Source: JAFDZV01 sp964455525 (GTDB lineage: Bacteria > Bacteroidota > Ignavibacteria > OLB7). Taken from it: a DNA stretch of 64,000 bases. The stretch spans positions 77,980 to 141,979 of the forward strand of contig CAYVWR010000011.1 in the NCBI GenBank assembly GCA_964455525.1, written 5' to 3'. This document shows positions 54,442 to 63,749 of the stretch, piece after piece (within the stretch, counting starts at the first letter, position 1; every line of letters starts with the position of its first letter). The notes under the pieces are model-generated. The model did no database searches and was not told the DNA's origin. It saw nothing but the letters and a program-made list of their open reading frames with translations. Made by a program: the position numbers and the translations under genes.

Positions 54442-55173
54442 TTATTTCTTCCTGTTTTTGAGCACTTCATCCAAAGCTGATTGGGCGGCTTCTGCCTCTT
54501 TCTTTCCAAGGGTGGATTTGATGACTGCCACAAATTGCTGTAACTGGTTGGGGGTTAAGCCCACATTCAAGCTATTGTTCAAATGCGAACGCAGCATCGG
54601 CTCGACACCGCCGATACTGGCGAGCACAGAGACTGTTACCAACTGTCTTTCGGCATAGGTCAGCACATCACGCTCGAAAAGGTCTGCAAACAGGTGTTCT
54701 TTCAGGAAAACTTCTATTTCAGGGGCAAATTCAGCATAACCACCTTTGAAGGCCTCCGGCGGAAGCTCGGTAAGTTCCACTAAAATATCCGTGCCCCGTT
54801 CATACTTGCTGCGGTCGTCTTTTATTGGGGATGCTTTCGCACCCCATTCATCGGTGATACCTTTGGATTTCCGTTCACCAAGCACTTCCATAAAGGTTTG
54901 CAACCCACGGAGACTGCGGGGAAATCCGCAATAGGCATACAGGTGAACAAGGCTTTCCTTGATCTGATTGACGGTCAATCCGGCATCAAGCCCTTTGTTC
55001 AGCTCGTTTTTTAAGTTAGAAAGGTTGCCCTTCGCCGTGTAGGCGGAGATGGCCACCATTCTCCGTTGTTTTTCGCTCAACATGCTTTCGGCGTCAGAAC
55101 TGGGTTGTTGGGCATTCACCATCCCGAGAAGGCCGAACAGAATGAGGATCACTGTTGTATAAATGCTTTTCAT
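54442..55173 (-). CDS. secreted carboxymuconolactone decarboxylase-like protein
   Basis: The 243-residue protein has a signal peptide (ending VNAQQ) and two CMD-type repeats: LSEKQRRMVAISAYTAKGNLSNL with LNKGLDAGLTVNQIKESLVHLYAYCGFPR, then LTYAERQLVTVSVLASIGGVEPMLRSHLNNSLNVGLTPNQL. Gamma-carboxymuconolactone decarboxylase acts in the beta-ketoadipate pathway, but exported CMD-like proteins are widespread and mostly uncharacterised. It overlaps the cupin gene by four bases (ATGA). Confidence 0.82.
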   Translation of the reverse strand: MKSIYTTVILILFGLLGMVNAQQPSSDAESMLSEKQRRMVAISAYTAKGNLSNLKNELNKGLDAGLTVNQIKESLVHLYAYCGFPRSLRGLQTFMEVLGERKSKGITDEWGAKASPIKDDRSKYERGTDILVELTELPPEAFKGGYAEFAPEIEVFLKEHLFADLFERDVLTYAERQLVTVSVLASIGGVEPMLRSHLNNSLNVGLTPNQLQQFVAVIKSTLGKKEAEAAQSALDEVLKNRKK

Positions 55174-55706
55174 TGTCCGTCAGATGCGGGTTGGTATTGC
55201 TCGTCACTAACCTTTTCGAGCCAGTCAGATGTTTTGCCATCGAGCTGTTCCGCGATGGCGATGTGCGTCATCGCCGTGGTGGGAGAAGCGCCATGCCAGT
55301 GCTTCACACCAGGCGGGAACCAAACCACATCACCCGGTCGGATTTCCTCGATGGGTCCGCCCCAGCACTGCGCCAGCCCGAGGCCGGAGGTCACGATGAG
55401 AGTTTGTCCCAGCGGATGAGTATGCCAATTGGTGCGCGCGCCGGGCTCGAAGGTGACGATGCCTCCCCCGATGCGGGCGGGGGCATCGGCTCGAAAAGGG
55501 GAATCAAGTCTCACTGTGCCTGTGAAGTTTTCCGCAGGGAGCGTAATGGAAGGCTGCGAGCCGTTTCGGGTGATCTTCATGGTAGATTGTGGTTCGGTGT
55601 TGATTTGTCCATGGCCAAGCGCGGGTATGACGAACGTCGTCGCCGCGATGCCGGTGAATTTGATGAAGTCACGTCTGACGATGCGTGGATGAGATGATCG
55701 GTTCAT
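55170..55706 (-). CDS. cupin-domain protein with twin-arginine-type leader
   Basis: The 178 residues start with RRDFIKFTGIAATTFVIPALG, a twin-arginine signal. The cupin barrel has NWHTHPLGQTLIVTSGLG (metal His/Glu set) and PPGVKHWHGAS. Such small cupins next to CMD proteins are common as a conserved pair. It overlaps the AraC gene upstream and the CMD gene downstream by four bases each. Confidence 0.83.
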   Translation of the reverse strand: MNRSSHPRIVRRDFIKFTGIAATTFVIPALGHGQINTEPQSTMKITRNGSQPSITLPAENFTGTVRLDSPFRADAPARIGGGIVTFEPGARTNWHTHPLGQTLIVTSGLGLAQCWGGPIEEIRPGDVVWFPPGVKHWHGASPTTAMTHIAIAEQLDGKTSDWLEKVSDEQYQPASDGQ

Positions 55707-56749
55707 GATTCGTGAGCGTTTTTTGTTTCAGAGATGGCGTAGCCGGATAGCTCCGCATTCTGTGTCCGCCACTCTCCCGGTGCGATGCCTTCCCATCCTT
55801 GGAAGGCACGGAAGAATGAATTCGCATCCTCATAACCAAGCAGGAAAGCGATGCCGGTTAGTTCGATGTTGCTTTTCAGCAGATAGTGACGCGCCAATTC
55901 ACGCCGGGCCTCTTCCACCAGTTGCTTGAAGGTCAGATTGATTTCACCGAGCCTGCGCTGGAGCGTGCGGGTGCTCATGCCGAGATCCTGTGCCACGCCT
56001 TGCACCGTGGGACGACTTCCGGCGAGCGAGCGCTTCAAGGTGCGCTTTACCTCGTCACCGATGTCTCTGACGGCGAGCGTCGCCTCCAGTTCCGTGTCCA
56101 AGTGGGCTCCGATTGCGGTCAGCAGTTCCCGGTTATAGGTCACAAATGGCCGATCAAGATCGCTGTTACGGAAGATCAACGCATTATGCTTCGTCTTGAA
56201 ACGCACTCGGCAGCCAAATCGCTCTTCCAGCAATCCACGATGATGGGACGGGCGGGTAAGATCCAGCCGCAGAGGTTTGATTTGCCCGTTGGTTCCTTTC
56301 TGCCCAACGGTTAGAATCCATGACAGGCAGAGGTCTGTCAGCACATCCGGCGGAACTTCCTCCGCGCCGGTAAAAGTGAATTCAACAGTGGCTTCATCGC
56401 CGGAGTCGGAAACACTGACCCGGATGTCCTCAGGACAAGTCAGCCTCTTGTAACGGCCCATACGCTGAAGGGCATCGCGGAAAGTGCGGCTGCAAACGGC
56501 GACGACCGCAGGAGGGTGATAACGCTCGAAACGCAGTTCGGCCCCCAATTTCAGCCCGATGCCGGGATCTTCGCTCAGTTCGCCGATGGCCCGATATAAC
56601 CCGAAAAGCTGGGGCGTCGTCGCGTAGAGTTTCTCTTGCTTGAAGAACCCCGAAGGAAGTCCCGCCAGCCGCAACAGCGCGGGATGAGCCAGATTGAACT
56701 CTGCCAGGCGTCCCGCGAGAAGACTGGAGATGCAGAAGCGGTCATTCAT
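55703..56749 (-). CDS. AraC-family transcriptional regulator
   Basis: The ATG at 56749 gives 348 residues; a TTG at 56779 would add ten. The N-terminal half is an arabinose-binding-like effector domain (HPALLRLAGLPSGFF, GIGLKLGAELRFERYHPP). The C-terminal half has two helix-turn-helix units: GVAQDLGMSTRTLQRRLGE and LTGIAFLLGYEDANSFFRAF. It is first in the cassette, overlapping the cupin gene, so it most likely regulates its own operon in response to a small molecule. Confidence 0.88.
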   Translation of the reverse strand: MNDRFCISSLLAGRLAEFNLAHPALLRLAGLPSGFFKQEKLYATTPQLFGLYRAIGELSEDPGIGLKLGAELRFERYHPPAVVAVCSRTFRDALQRMGRYKRLTCPEDIRVSVSDSGDEATVEFTFTGAEEVPPDVLTDLCLSWILTVGQKGTNGQIKPLRLDLTRPSHHRGLLEERFGCRVRFKTKHNALIFRNSDLDRPFVTYNRELLTAIGAHLDTELEATLAVRDIGDEVKRTLKRSLAGSRPTVQGVAQDLGMSTRTLQRRLGEINLTFKQLVEEARRELARHYLLKSNIELTGIAFLLGYEDANSFFRAFQGWEGIAPGEWRTQNAELSGYAISETKNAHES

Positions 56750-57091
56750 GATTTGAGCATGATTTGAGGTTGCGTTCAAACGTCGGCATCCTTGCTCTTG
56801 AGGACACCATACTAGGAAGCTACATCCTGTTGGCCGTTACGCCACTTGCAAAGCGCGCCAATCAATATGCAGAGCGCGCCATAGGTGTTGTGATCTTACG
56901 TGATTAGTACCTTGATTGTAGGAAGGGCCACATGTATTTTTGGTATGCAGGTCATCTACAAACCAAATCTGGCAATGGTGCTTATTGGGCCATTGATATG
57001 CGGCGTGGTCCTTTATAGGTTCCACTTCATGGGAATTCCCGTCTACGGATTGCTTATCATCGCCGCCACAAATCCGAGGCAAGTCTAGTTT
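56750..57091. other. intergenic region upstream of the AraC-led cassette
   Basis: About 340 bases without a clear gene. The promoter and operator of the AraC-cupin-CMD-hydrolase operon should be here. CGCCAATCAATATGCAG and CGCGCCATAGGTG near 56857-56890 suggest repeated short words, but no firm operator was found. Confidence 0.35.
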
Positions 57092-57535
57092 TCACTTTAC
57101 ACCGGACATGAAACTATGATAGAGGGACCAATCTGGCTCATAGCTATTCTCAATGTCAATGGGGAACTCCAGATACTGCCTCAAGAGTTCATTCAGCTTG
57201 TCCAGCCATGATTCAACATCCGACGCGTACCAGTGCCATGCCTTCCTTCCATTACCGGTCACAACCAGCATCAAAAGGCTTGTTCCTGGAACATCCAACC
57301 CGGCGATAGCATCTTCAAACTCCATCTGAGCGCTATTGACGTCCTGATCGGGCATCCCCTTTTCATTCACAGGCTCGTAGGGCCAGTGCACTGTTATCAG
57401 CATTGGGTAATCAGCTTCCATGGTCCCAGCCGGAACCTGTTGCCGCGCCCGAAAGATAAGAGGCTTCCTTTGTTCCTCCCCTGTCGCCGTGAACCAGATG
57501 GTAGGTTGATGTTCTTGCACTTTCCTCGGATTCAT
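57092..57535 (-). CDS. DUF695 protein
   Basis: Starting at the ATG at 57535 gives 147 residues; a start at 57568 would add 11 basic residues. The pattern TIWFTATGEEQRKPLIFRAR, YPMLITVHWPYE, GMPDQDVNSAQMEFEDAI, LMLVVTGNGRKAWHWY and DWSLYHSF is that of DUF695, a family of unknown function often linked to toxin-immunity or regulatory neighbours. It is a lone gene here. Confidence 0.75.
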   Translation of the reverse strand: MNPRKVQEHQPTIWFTATGEEQRKPLIFRARQQVPAGTMEADYPMLITVHWPYEPVNEKGMPDQDVNSAQMEFEDAIAGLDVPGTSLLMLVVTGNGRKAWHWYASDVESWLDKLNELLRQYLEFPIDIENSYEPDWSLYHSFMSGVK

Positions 57536-57718
57536 ATTGCTTCTTAGATGTGATATCCTTCCGATCATGTCTGGAACACTGGCAAGTCACTTGCGATCGA
57601 GGTACGCCGTGCTTTGGTCTGGCACTACGGTCCCTTGCAACCACACCGGTGTAACAGCCTGGCCAGGAACGAATCTATATCAATACGGACAATCTATTGT
57701 TGTAAGCATAAAATGAAG

Positions 57719-57750
57719 TAGGGGGAGCACTCCAGGCACTCCCCCTTCCC
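57719..57750 (-). terminator. candidate terminator after the Cys-rich protein gene
   Basis: GGGGGAG (57721-57727) and CTCCCCC (57739-57745) pair around an 11-base loop. The minus-strand tail is only partly T-rich, so this is a weak call. It lies about 90 bases after the Cys-rich gene's stop. Confidence 0.45.
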
Positions 57751-57834
57751 AATTGCGTCTACATCATTTATTCTCTACTACCTTCTCCCGGAACAGACGC
57801 TCCATCCCCCCGGTGTATCTTCACCTATCAAGGG

Positions 57835-58239
57835 TCAGCAGGGACGGACATGAATGACCGTACAACCGCCAACGAACCCGATCCGAACCCACAGACAACA
57901 TCCATTGACATTGTACTGAACTGGAGAATTGAAGGCTGCGATCGGGAACAGACCATTGATCGATGCCCCAAAGAATACCGACGACGGAGGGCAGGGCCAC
58001 GGCAATCCCTGTGGCGGTGTCACACCGTTGCCGCCGATATTCACTGGAGGGGGAAATCCGTTCCCCCAGAAAGTCTGGATATTGAACGGAAAACAGCTTG
58101 CCGGAACACCGGCAACATCAATCGTATAGGTGCAGCAATTCTGATTCTGCTGCGCTATCGCTTCGTTCGTAACCGCCATCAACGTTATCACCAGACCGGC
58201 AATTATGATGGCCAGTGCCGGAAACAGAGATCTTCTCAT
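57835..58239 (-). CDS. secreted cysteine-rich hypothetical protein
   Basis: The 134-residue protein has a signal peptide (residues 1-30, ending AIAQQ). The mature part has eight cysteines, arranged as CC, C, C, CC, C, C, with runs of Gly, Pro and Asn. The symmetrical NCCTYTIDVAGVP and GCCLWVRIGFVGGC ends suggest a small disulfide-bonded beta structure. I do not recognise a family. It is on the same strand as the 128-residue hypothetical gene upstream. Confidence 0.55.
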   Translation of the reverse strand: MRRSLFPALAIIIAGLVITLMAVTNEAIAQQNQNCCTYTIDVAGVPASCFPFNIQTFWGNGFPPPVNIGGNGVTPPQGLPWPCPPSSVFFGASINGLFPIAAFNSPVQYNVNGCCLWVRIGFVGGCTVIHVRPC

Positions 58240-58376
58240 TGGTAAGCCTTATAACATTATGGTAAAAGGGATGTCGGGGGTAGAAAGTCCTATAGTTCCG
58301 CAACTATCCGTAACAGGAAACCCTAGCTGATATGCGATTACGCAGTCCCGGCTTCCTGGCAGGTACACCGTAGGGC

Positions 58377-58763
58377 TTACGGTTTTCCGTATGTTTCCAT
58401 CCAGAGACCATTCTGGGCAGGCTCGTTTGTAACAGCAAGTGCCTTTCTTCCACCCTCCAGGTTGCTACCTTGAACTTCGTAATTCAGCTGATATGTTCCA
58501 TGAACAGACCAGCAGATCTGGGCATTTATGCTATTATAATCCTGAAATATGTAAGCGAATTTTCGGCCATCGATGCTTAAAGTAATGCACTTATTCATCT
58601 CGGATTCTCTGGCAACCCATGGTATGATAAGGCTTCCATTCCACACCCCTTTCGCCGGTATGGAGAACATCTGATCGTGGTTCTCACCGTTGATAACGGT
58701 AATCGGCTCAGGACGGTTGTTGGTGATTGTCCGAATTTCTGATCGCACTGCTGTATCATCCAT
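58377..58763 (-). CDS. hypothetical protein
   Basis: The 128-residue protein has no signal peptide and is beta-rich: ITNNRPEPITVING, QMFSIPAKGVWNGSLIIPW, RKFAYIFQDYNS, GTYQLNYEVQGSN. No family is recognised. The alternating pattern resembles small single-domain lectin or crystallin-like sandwiches, but that is a guess. The frame is complete, with a normal ATG. Confidence 0.5.
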   Translation of the reverse strand: MDDTAVRSEIRTITNNRPEPITVINGENHDQMFSIPAKGVWNGSLIIPWVARESEMNKCITLSIDGRKFAYIFQDYNSINAQICWSVHGTYQLNYEVQGSNLEGGRKALAVTNEPAQNGLWMETYGKP

Positions 58764-59695
58764 TGTAATAACTCCATTGCCTTTGATCTACAGAGGGTCC
58801 CCGTTGCATGCACGGCATATGCAGCTTGCATTGTGCCTGAGCCGCCCAGGGGGTTGAATAGTGATATATGCTCAAGAATACCGTATAGGCATCCGTTGTG
58901 CCAGTACATGATCATGTACCCCCCCCATATAATTTTGGGCATTTGCATCTCCGGCACTGCCGCCGGGCATGAGCACCACAATCCCGCTGCCGATAAGTAT
59001 CCAGGCAAACGTACTCTGATATTCTGATCGGCTGAATCAAACCAGCATGGATTTTTCGATCCTATATGATATCAGGAAACGTATGTGGTAGTACATAGAT
59101 GCTGTAATGGCAGGTATCAGAGAACCCGCAACGAACCTGGGAACCTCGCCATGAATCTCTGCATATTAAAGTTCCCAATGGCCACAGCCCAATGCAGGCC
59201 TGGTACGGATGCATTGGGAGATAGATCAAAAGGACAGGCGATGCAGATCGAAACCTCAATTCTCTCTGAAGCGGGTATAACCCGCTGACCATTCCAACAA
59301 AGCTACGGGAACAGGAAGCAAAGTATCCTGAGACACACTTCTCTTGGATACATTGTCATTCGCTCCTTATTATTGCACCGCTTTCGATAGTTATTGCTCG
59401 CAAGCCCGCTGGTTACTTCAGCGACGATAGCACCGACTGGGATCGTTACGAGGCACAACCATCATGTTCGCCGACGAGTTCGGGATAAGCCTCCATGATC
59501 GTGTGGCAACCATAGGGGATGCCGTTGCACAGACACTGATATCCTAACAGGCATAAGGCGCTCTGATAGTCTCGGAGCCACACGATGCTGAGCGCCTCGT
59601 CTTTTCCGCATCCCCCCCTGAGCATTCCGGTATACGGAACAGATCATGAGAAATAGTCGCAATCAATAGTTGGAACAAACTGCCAGGAGCACCGA
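58764..59695. other. long region without a convincing gene
   Basis: About 930 bases. Short frames on both strands lack domains. On the plus strand around 59410-59460 a phrase YFSDDSTDWDRYEAQ reads like a gene fragment without a start, so this may be decayed coding DNA. No repeats or RNA genes were found. Confidence 0.45.
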
Positions 59696-60589
59696 ATGCA
59701 CGAGGATACGCCGGAGATCGGCCGCGATGATGAGGACAGAACCGAACTCCCCGCACGTGACGAGGCTGAGGCGCGAAGGTGGCATGAACTGAACCGTGCG
59801 GCATGGAACGAGGGGGCGGCCTATTACACAGGACTGATCGAACGCGATGTGCAACGGCTCCGCAGCGGCGGCAGCAGCCTTCATCCGTTGGAGAAGGCTA
59901 ATCTGGGCGATCTCGGCACATGGTGCGAGACCGCCATTCATCTGCAATGCGCATCGGGAAGCGATACGCTCTCGCTTCTGAACGAAGGCGCACAGCACGT
60001 GATCGGCATTGATATCTCCGATGACCATATCGCCAACGCACGCCAGATGGCCGCAATGCTGAACGCCAACGCAACCTTCTATCGATGCGATGTCCTTGAT
60101 GCCCCCTCGGAGCTTGATGGCACGGCTGATCTCGTCTACACAGGCCGGGGCGCACTCTGCTGGATACATACGATCGAGCGCTGGGCCGATGTCGTGGCCA
60201 GGCTCCTGAAGCCGGGCGGGATCGTCCATATCCTGGAGGATCACCCGGTGAGCTGGTTATTTGATGCTCAGGAGGATGAACTGGTCTACAGCCCACGAGA
60301 TTATTTTGCTCACACGGAATCCTCCAAGGGATGGCCATCGGTCTATATCGGCGAGCTTTCGATCCCGGAACATCAGCAAACGCGTAAGTACGAACGTGCG
60401 TGGCCGGTCTCGACGGTTTTTACCGCACTACGGCGGGCCGGGCTGGCAATAGAACATTTCGGCGAGCACAACGCCCAGTACTGGAAGATTTTTCCCGACC
60501 TGAAGCCGGAGATACGCCAGCGCATTCCGTTTACCTATACTCTGATTGCACGGCGCCCGCCTGAGGCCCGAGGCATCATTCGCCGATAG
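59696..60589 (+). CDS. class I SAM-dependent methyltransferase
   Basis: The 297-residue protein has an acidic N-terminus and a Rossmann-type methyltransferase core. AIHLQCASGSDTLSLL is motif I (an LQCxxGxDTL form), VIGIDISDDHIANA is motif II, YRCDVLDAPSEL and LVYTGRGALCWIHTI follow, and LLKPGGIVHILEDHPVSW is motif IV-V. A GGAG site sits about 9 bases before the start. The substrate is unknown; the closest style is small-molecule methyltransferases. The gene is alone on the plus strand among minus-strand accessory genes. Confidence 0.83.
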   Translation: MHEDTPEIGRDDEDRTELPARDEAEARRWHELNRAAWNEGAAYYTGLIERDVQRLRSGGSSLHPLEKANLGDLGTWCETAIHLQCASGSDTLSLLNEGAQHVIGIDISDDHIANARQMAAMLNANATFYRCDVLDAPSELDGTADLVYTGRGALCWIHTIERWADVVARLLKPGGIVHILEDHPVSWLFDAQEDELVYSPRDYFAHTESSKGWPSVYIGELSIPEHQQTRKYERAWPVSTVFTALRRAGLAIEHFGEHNAQYWKIFPDLKPEIRQRIPFTYTLIARRPPEARGIIRR

Positions 60590-60727
60590 TATAGCCGCTG
60601 GCTTGGCAACTCTGGGGTCAGGGCAGTGCTCAATACGATAGGCATTTATCGCAATCCATTAACAATCGGAACGCGCATCCACCAACTTCCTTTGATCGAA
60701 CCAAACGCCGCCTCAGCCCTTTCATAT

Positions 60728-60790
60728 TCTGCAATAGCGCTATTCATCATCCATAGCAGATATGGATTCTTTATACCCGGATCCATCTAT
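60728..60790. repeat. repeat copy: tail fragment of the 252-residue secreted-protein gene
   Basis: This 63-base stretch matches 62888-62950 with one difference. On the minus strand it reads IDGSGYKESISAMDDE and a stop, the exact end of the gene at 62900-63655. The rest of that gene is missing here, and the next base begins another repeat. Confidence 0.85.
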
Positions 60791-60845
60791 CAACCCTAAC
60801 GTCAACGAAGCTTCCGCAGCACCTTCCCATTCCAATCATATACCC
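60791..60845. repeat. repeat copy: end of the large propeller-like gene
   Basis: This 55-base stretch is identical to 63946-64000 as far as the window goes. It holds the last codons of the 681-residue gene and the 11 bases after it. Together with the repeat ending at 60790 it forms a recombination junction. Confidence 0.85.
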
Positions 60846-62847
60846 ATAGGTCCGCCGAAAGTCCTTCTTCAGAATACAGACTCCCAGTCGTGATCTTTAC
60901 CACCAGATCACCCCGGTTATCTACCGAAACCCAGCGTATCGTAGCTCTCTCATCAGGAGCATACGGCAAGGTACTGATATCAACAAGGCTTTCAACAGAG
61001 CAATCCTTATCATACAGATAGATATGGCTATCATTTGAAGCAATGATCGCATCCCCACGCTTGGTAATCAGCAAGACGCTTAGAACCGTGTCCATCACAT
61101 CCTGCCACACCATCCCCCCGTCATACGTCCGATACAGAGCACTAGACCGTTTAGCCATAATCCGATTGTGTTTGGGTAAGGAATAGTTTACATACCCCTG
61201 TAACGAGTCGCAGAAAAATATCTGCACCACTTGCCATCGCCACTCCCCATATGGAGGCATCGCTGCCTGTCTGGACAGATGATGTACTGGAGTTCCGGAA
61301 ACAGGCAACGACCACTTATACAAGTATTCATCTTCACCAACCCCAAACAACTCACCATCGGAGGAAAGCCAGAGATTGAAGATGCGAACACTATCTTCTC
61401 GCAGAACTTCACTCCATGTCACTCCCCTATCCCTTGAGTGATAGATCACACTCCCTTGTCGCACGGTCTTGATCTCTGGCCATTCACCCTTGGTCCCTAC
61501 CCCATCACCAACAATCACCACATCATCACCACGAGTGGCGACAAACGTTGCCATAAGGCCATCCACATTTGCAATACGCTGGCTTACTCCACCAACGATG
61601 TCAAACACACCACCTCCCTCACTGCCTACCACCACCACATGGTCCTCATCCACAACAATGGCTTGCAAAATTTCACAGGGAACCTCAGCCCACCGACACC
61701 ATGTGCTCCCTGAGTCCGCCGATCGATAGATGCTCCCGGCTGTAACTGCAAACAATACATCATTATGCTTCACCACCGCACCGAGTGTTGCAAGCGTGGC
61801 TGTATCGCCCTCCAGCATCATAGTACCCGTTTGCACGCTGCCATTGCTGATACGACTAACATTGCCTAGAAAATCGAATACGTACAGATCACCACCATGC
61901 GAACTCATGTAATCGTGACCAGCACGTAACCTGCCCTGCACAGACACCGGACGCGCCAGAAACGAATCCAGCAGAACAACTCCCAACGAAGAATCGATCA
62001 CAGCAAGCTCGCCAGATTCCAGCACGTTAAAGTCTATGATGTTCGATGCAAATGGCTGCCAATCAACTGATTCGACACCTGAATAGAAACATCGTCCACC
62101 CTGCTTCACGACGATGTTCCCACCCAGAATATCGATCTTGTCAATAGCCACACCAGAACACACCTTATCGCTCTGCACAATCTGGCCACATGGGGAAGCC
62201 ACCTCGATCCAGCTATGACCTTTATCGTAGGTGACCTTCACCCGCCCCCTATCCGACCCTACAGCACCAAAACCTGCATGGATTCGTATAGCCATGATCC
62301 GTTCATCACGATCCTGGCCATATGGTCGAGATATAACCTTCCAGGACAACCCATTGTCCGTTGTATAATGTACTTTTCCAGAAGACCCTCCCATCCACGC
62401 TTCCCCGTTTCCGCTGCCAGTGATACGATATATACCATCATTGCTCTCTAAAGCAACCGTATCCCATGTCACCCCACCATTCGTACTCCGCAGAACAAAG
62501 CTGGGGTGCCTGCCAATGGGAAAATCGGCATCCCCAAAGATAGCATTCATACTTCCCGCAATCAGACACACGCTATCATTCAGAAAATGGAAAGTATAGG
62601 CAGAGTAGCTCAGAGAATCTACACTAAGGGCTTTTCCAACATCAATGAATCGCCATACGCTATCAATATCTGGTGAAAACAGCAGATCACCTGACTGCAA
62701 CACCATCCAGATTCCAGATGAAGTTACATCCAACTCTCGAATTGGAGTCCTAGAACTCACAAACCCAATGCGGCGATCGCACTGTTGTGCACAAGCATTA
62801 CTGTACAGCAACCATAAATTTAAGACCAATAATATCTGGTTTATCAT
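60802..62847 (-). CDS. secreted BNR/YCF48-like propeller protein
   Basis: The 681-residue protein has a signal peptide (ending NACAQQ). It has repeated phrases of the BNR/YCF48 type: VLRSTNGGVTWDTVALES, VHYTTDNGLSWKVISR, VTYDKGHSWIEV, IYRSADSGSTWCRWAEV and LYRTYDGGMVWQDVM. These indicate a beta-propeller exposed outside the cell. The C-terminus ends DLWVYDWNGKVLRKLR, a variant of the short type IX secretion tail. The same end sequence recurs at the right edge, showing a second copy of the gene. Its function is unknown. Confidence 0.7.
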   Translation of the reverse strand: MINQILLVLNLWLLYSNACAQQCDRRIGFVSSRTPIRELDVTSSGIWMVLQSGDLLFSPDIDSVWRFIDVGKALSVDSLSYSAYTFHFLNDSVCLIAGSMNAIFGDADFPIGRHPSFVLRSTNGGVTWDTVALESNDGIYRITGSGNGEAWMGGSSGKVHYTTDNGLSWKVISRPYGQDRDERIMAIRIHAGFGAVGSDRGRVKVTYDKGHSWIEVASPCGQIVQSDKVCSGVAIDKIDILGGNIVVKQGGRCFYSGVESVDWQPFASNIIDFNVLESGELAVIDSSLGVVLLDSFLARPVSVQGRLRAGHDYMSSHGGDLYVFDFLGNVSRISNGSVQTGTMMLEGDTATLATLGAVVKHNDVLFAVTAGSIYRSADSGSTWCRWAEVPCEILQAIVVDEDHVVVVGSEGGGVFDIVGGVSQRIANVDGLMATFVATRGDDVVIVGDGVGTKGEWPEIKTVRQGSVIYHSRDRGVTWSEVLREDSVRIFNLWLSSDGELFGVGEDEYLYKWSLPVSGTPVHHLSRQAAMPPYGEWRWQVVQIFFCDSLQGYVNYSLPKHNRIMAKRSSALYRTYDGGMVWQDVMDTVLSVLLITKRGDAIIASNDSHIYLYDKDCSVESLVDISTLPYAPDERATIRWVSVDNRGDLVVKITTGSLYSEEGLSADLWVYDWNGKVLRKLR

Positions 62848-62887
62848 CTTTTTGCCCCAGTATAGGAAGCTGTGCCTTTGTTATCCA

Positions 62888-62950
62888 TCTGCAATAGCGC
62901 TATTCATCATCCATAGCAGATATGGACTCTTTATACCCGGATCCATCTAT
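62888..62950. repeat. repeat copy: native tail of the 252-residue gene
   Basis: Partner of 60728-60790 with one base changed (ACTCT against ATTCT). It covers the last 16 codons and the stop of the gene at 62900-63655. Confidence 0.85.
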
Positions 62951-63655
62951 ATGTTTCCAATCGACCCTATGCCGCTTGAAAGTCATCCTAGAATAGAAAG
63001 TTGCAGTAGTACCATCTGCGGATATAACAATATCAGAGGGATCGTAGTTGTAATAACGGATAGAGATATAGTTGCGAACCTTGTCAGCAGTGACCCCATC
63101 TTCAAAGAAATATCTACTAATATCATGCAGAAATAAATATCCGCTCACAAAGATCAATCTCCCGTTATCCCAGCTTACCGCTACTAGCCCACGATTCATT
63201 ATGACCGGGAAACGATTACCGCCCCCCCTAGCAACCACGACCTGCTCAGCAACACCATCTGCATATTGCCACTTGTCGTAGCTTAATCGGTTAGTGTAGA
63301 ATGCGTAAAGGATATAAGTCGAATCGGGAAAAGATATACCAGCCGGTTCGACTTTCATCCGATATCTTTGACCAGAGTCCAACACGACGCTACCTTCATC
63401 AAAATACTTCCAACTAAACTCGCCACTATTAATAATATCATAATTATCAGACAACATATTGTATGTCATATAACCCACCATATTCTTCACAACAGCCCTA
63501 TACACAATACTTCCTGCTAAGGACGTATCGTGTTCAAACACTTGCTGTTGCGCCAAGCTGCAAGCATAATTACTCAGCAATAGCAACCAGAACAAAGCTA
63601 TCGAAGGGAGCAGCAAACTATTCGCCACTCTCACGACGTTTACGATAAGCATCAT
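62900..63655 (-). CDS. secreted hypothetical protein paired with the propeller gene
   Basis: A start at 63655 gives 251-252 residues with a strong N-terminal signal (LLLPSIALFWLLLLSNYACSL, cut near LAQQ). An in-frame ATG at 63688 would add 11 charged residues. The mature part is beta-rich and full of Tyr, Ser and Asp: VVKNMVGYMTYNML, GQRYRMKVEPAGISFPDS, YILYAFYTNRLSYDKW, PSDIVISADGTTATFYSRM. No family is recognised. It is immediately upstream of the 681-residue gene (52 bases), so the two form a probable operon. Confidence 0.55.
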   Translation of the reverse strand: MMLIVNVVRVANSLLLPSIALFWLLLLSNYACSLAQQQVFEHDTSLAGSIVYRAVVKNMVGYMTYNMLSDNYDIINSGEFSWKYFDEGSVVLDSGQRYRMKVEPAGISFPDSTYILYAFYTNRLSYDKWQYADGVAEQVVVARGGGNRFPVIMNRGLVAVSWDNGRLIFVSGYLFLHDISRYFFEDGVTADKVRNYISIRYYNYDPSDIVISADGTTATFYSRMTFKRHRVDWKHIDGSGYKESISAMDDE

Positions 63656-63749
63656 TGAACTCTTTCTCCCTTTTTTCTGCATTCTCACCGCTCGGATTCC
63701 GAGGCTCGTGACCTAGAGTATTCTTCGTATCTCCGGGTACAGGAAACGG

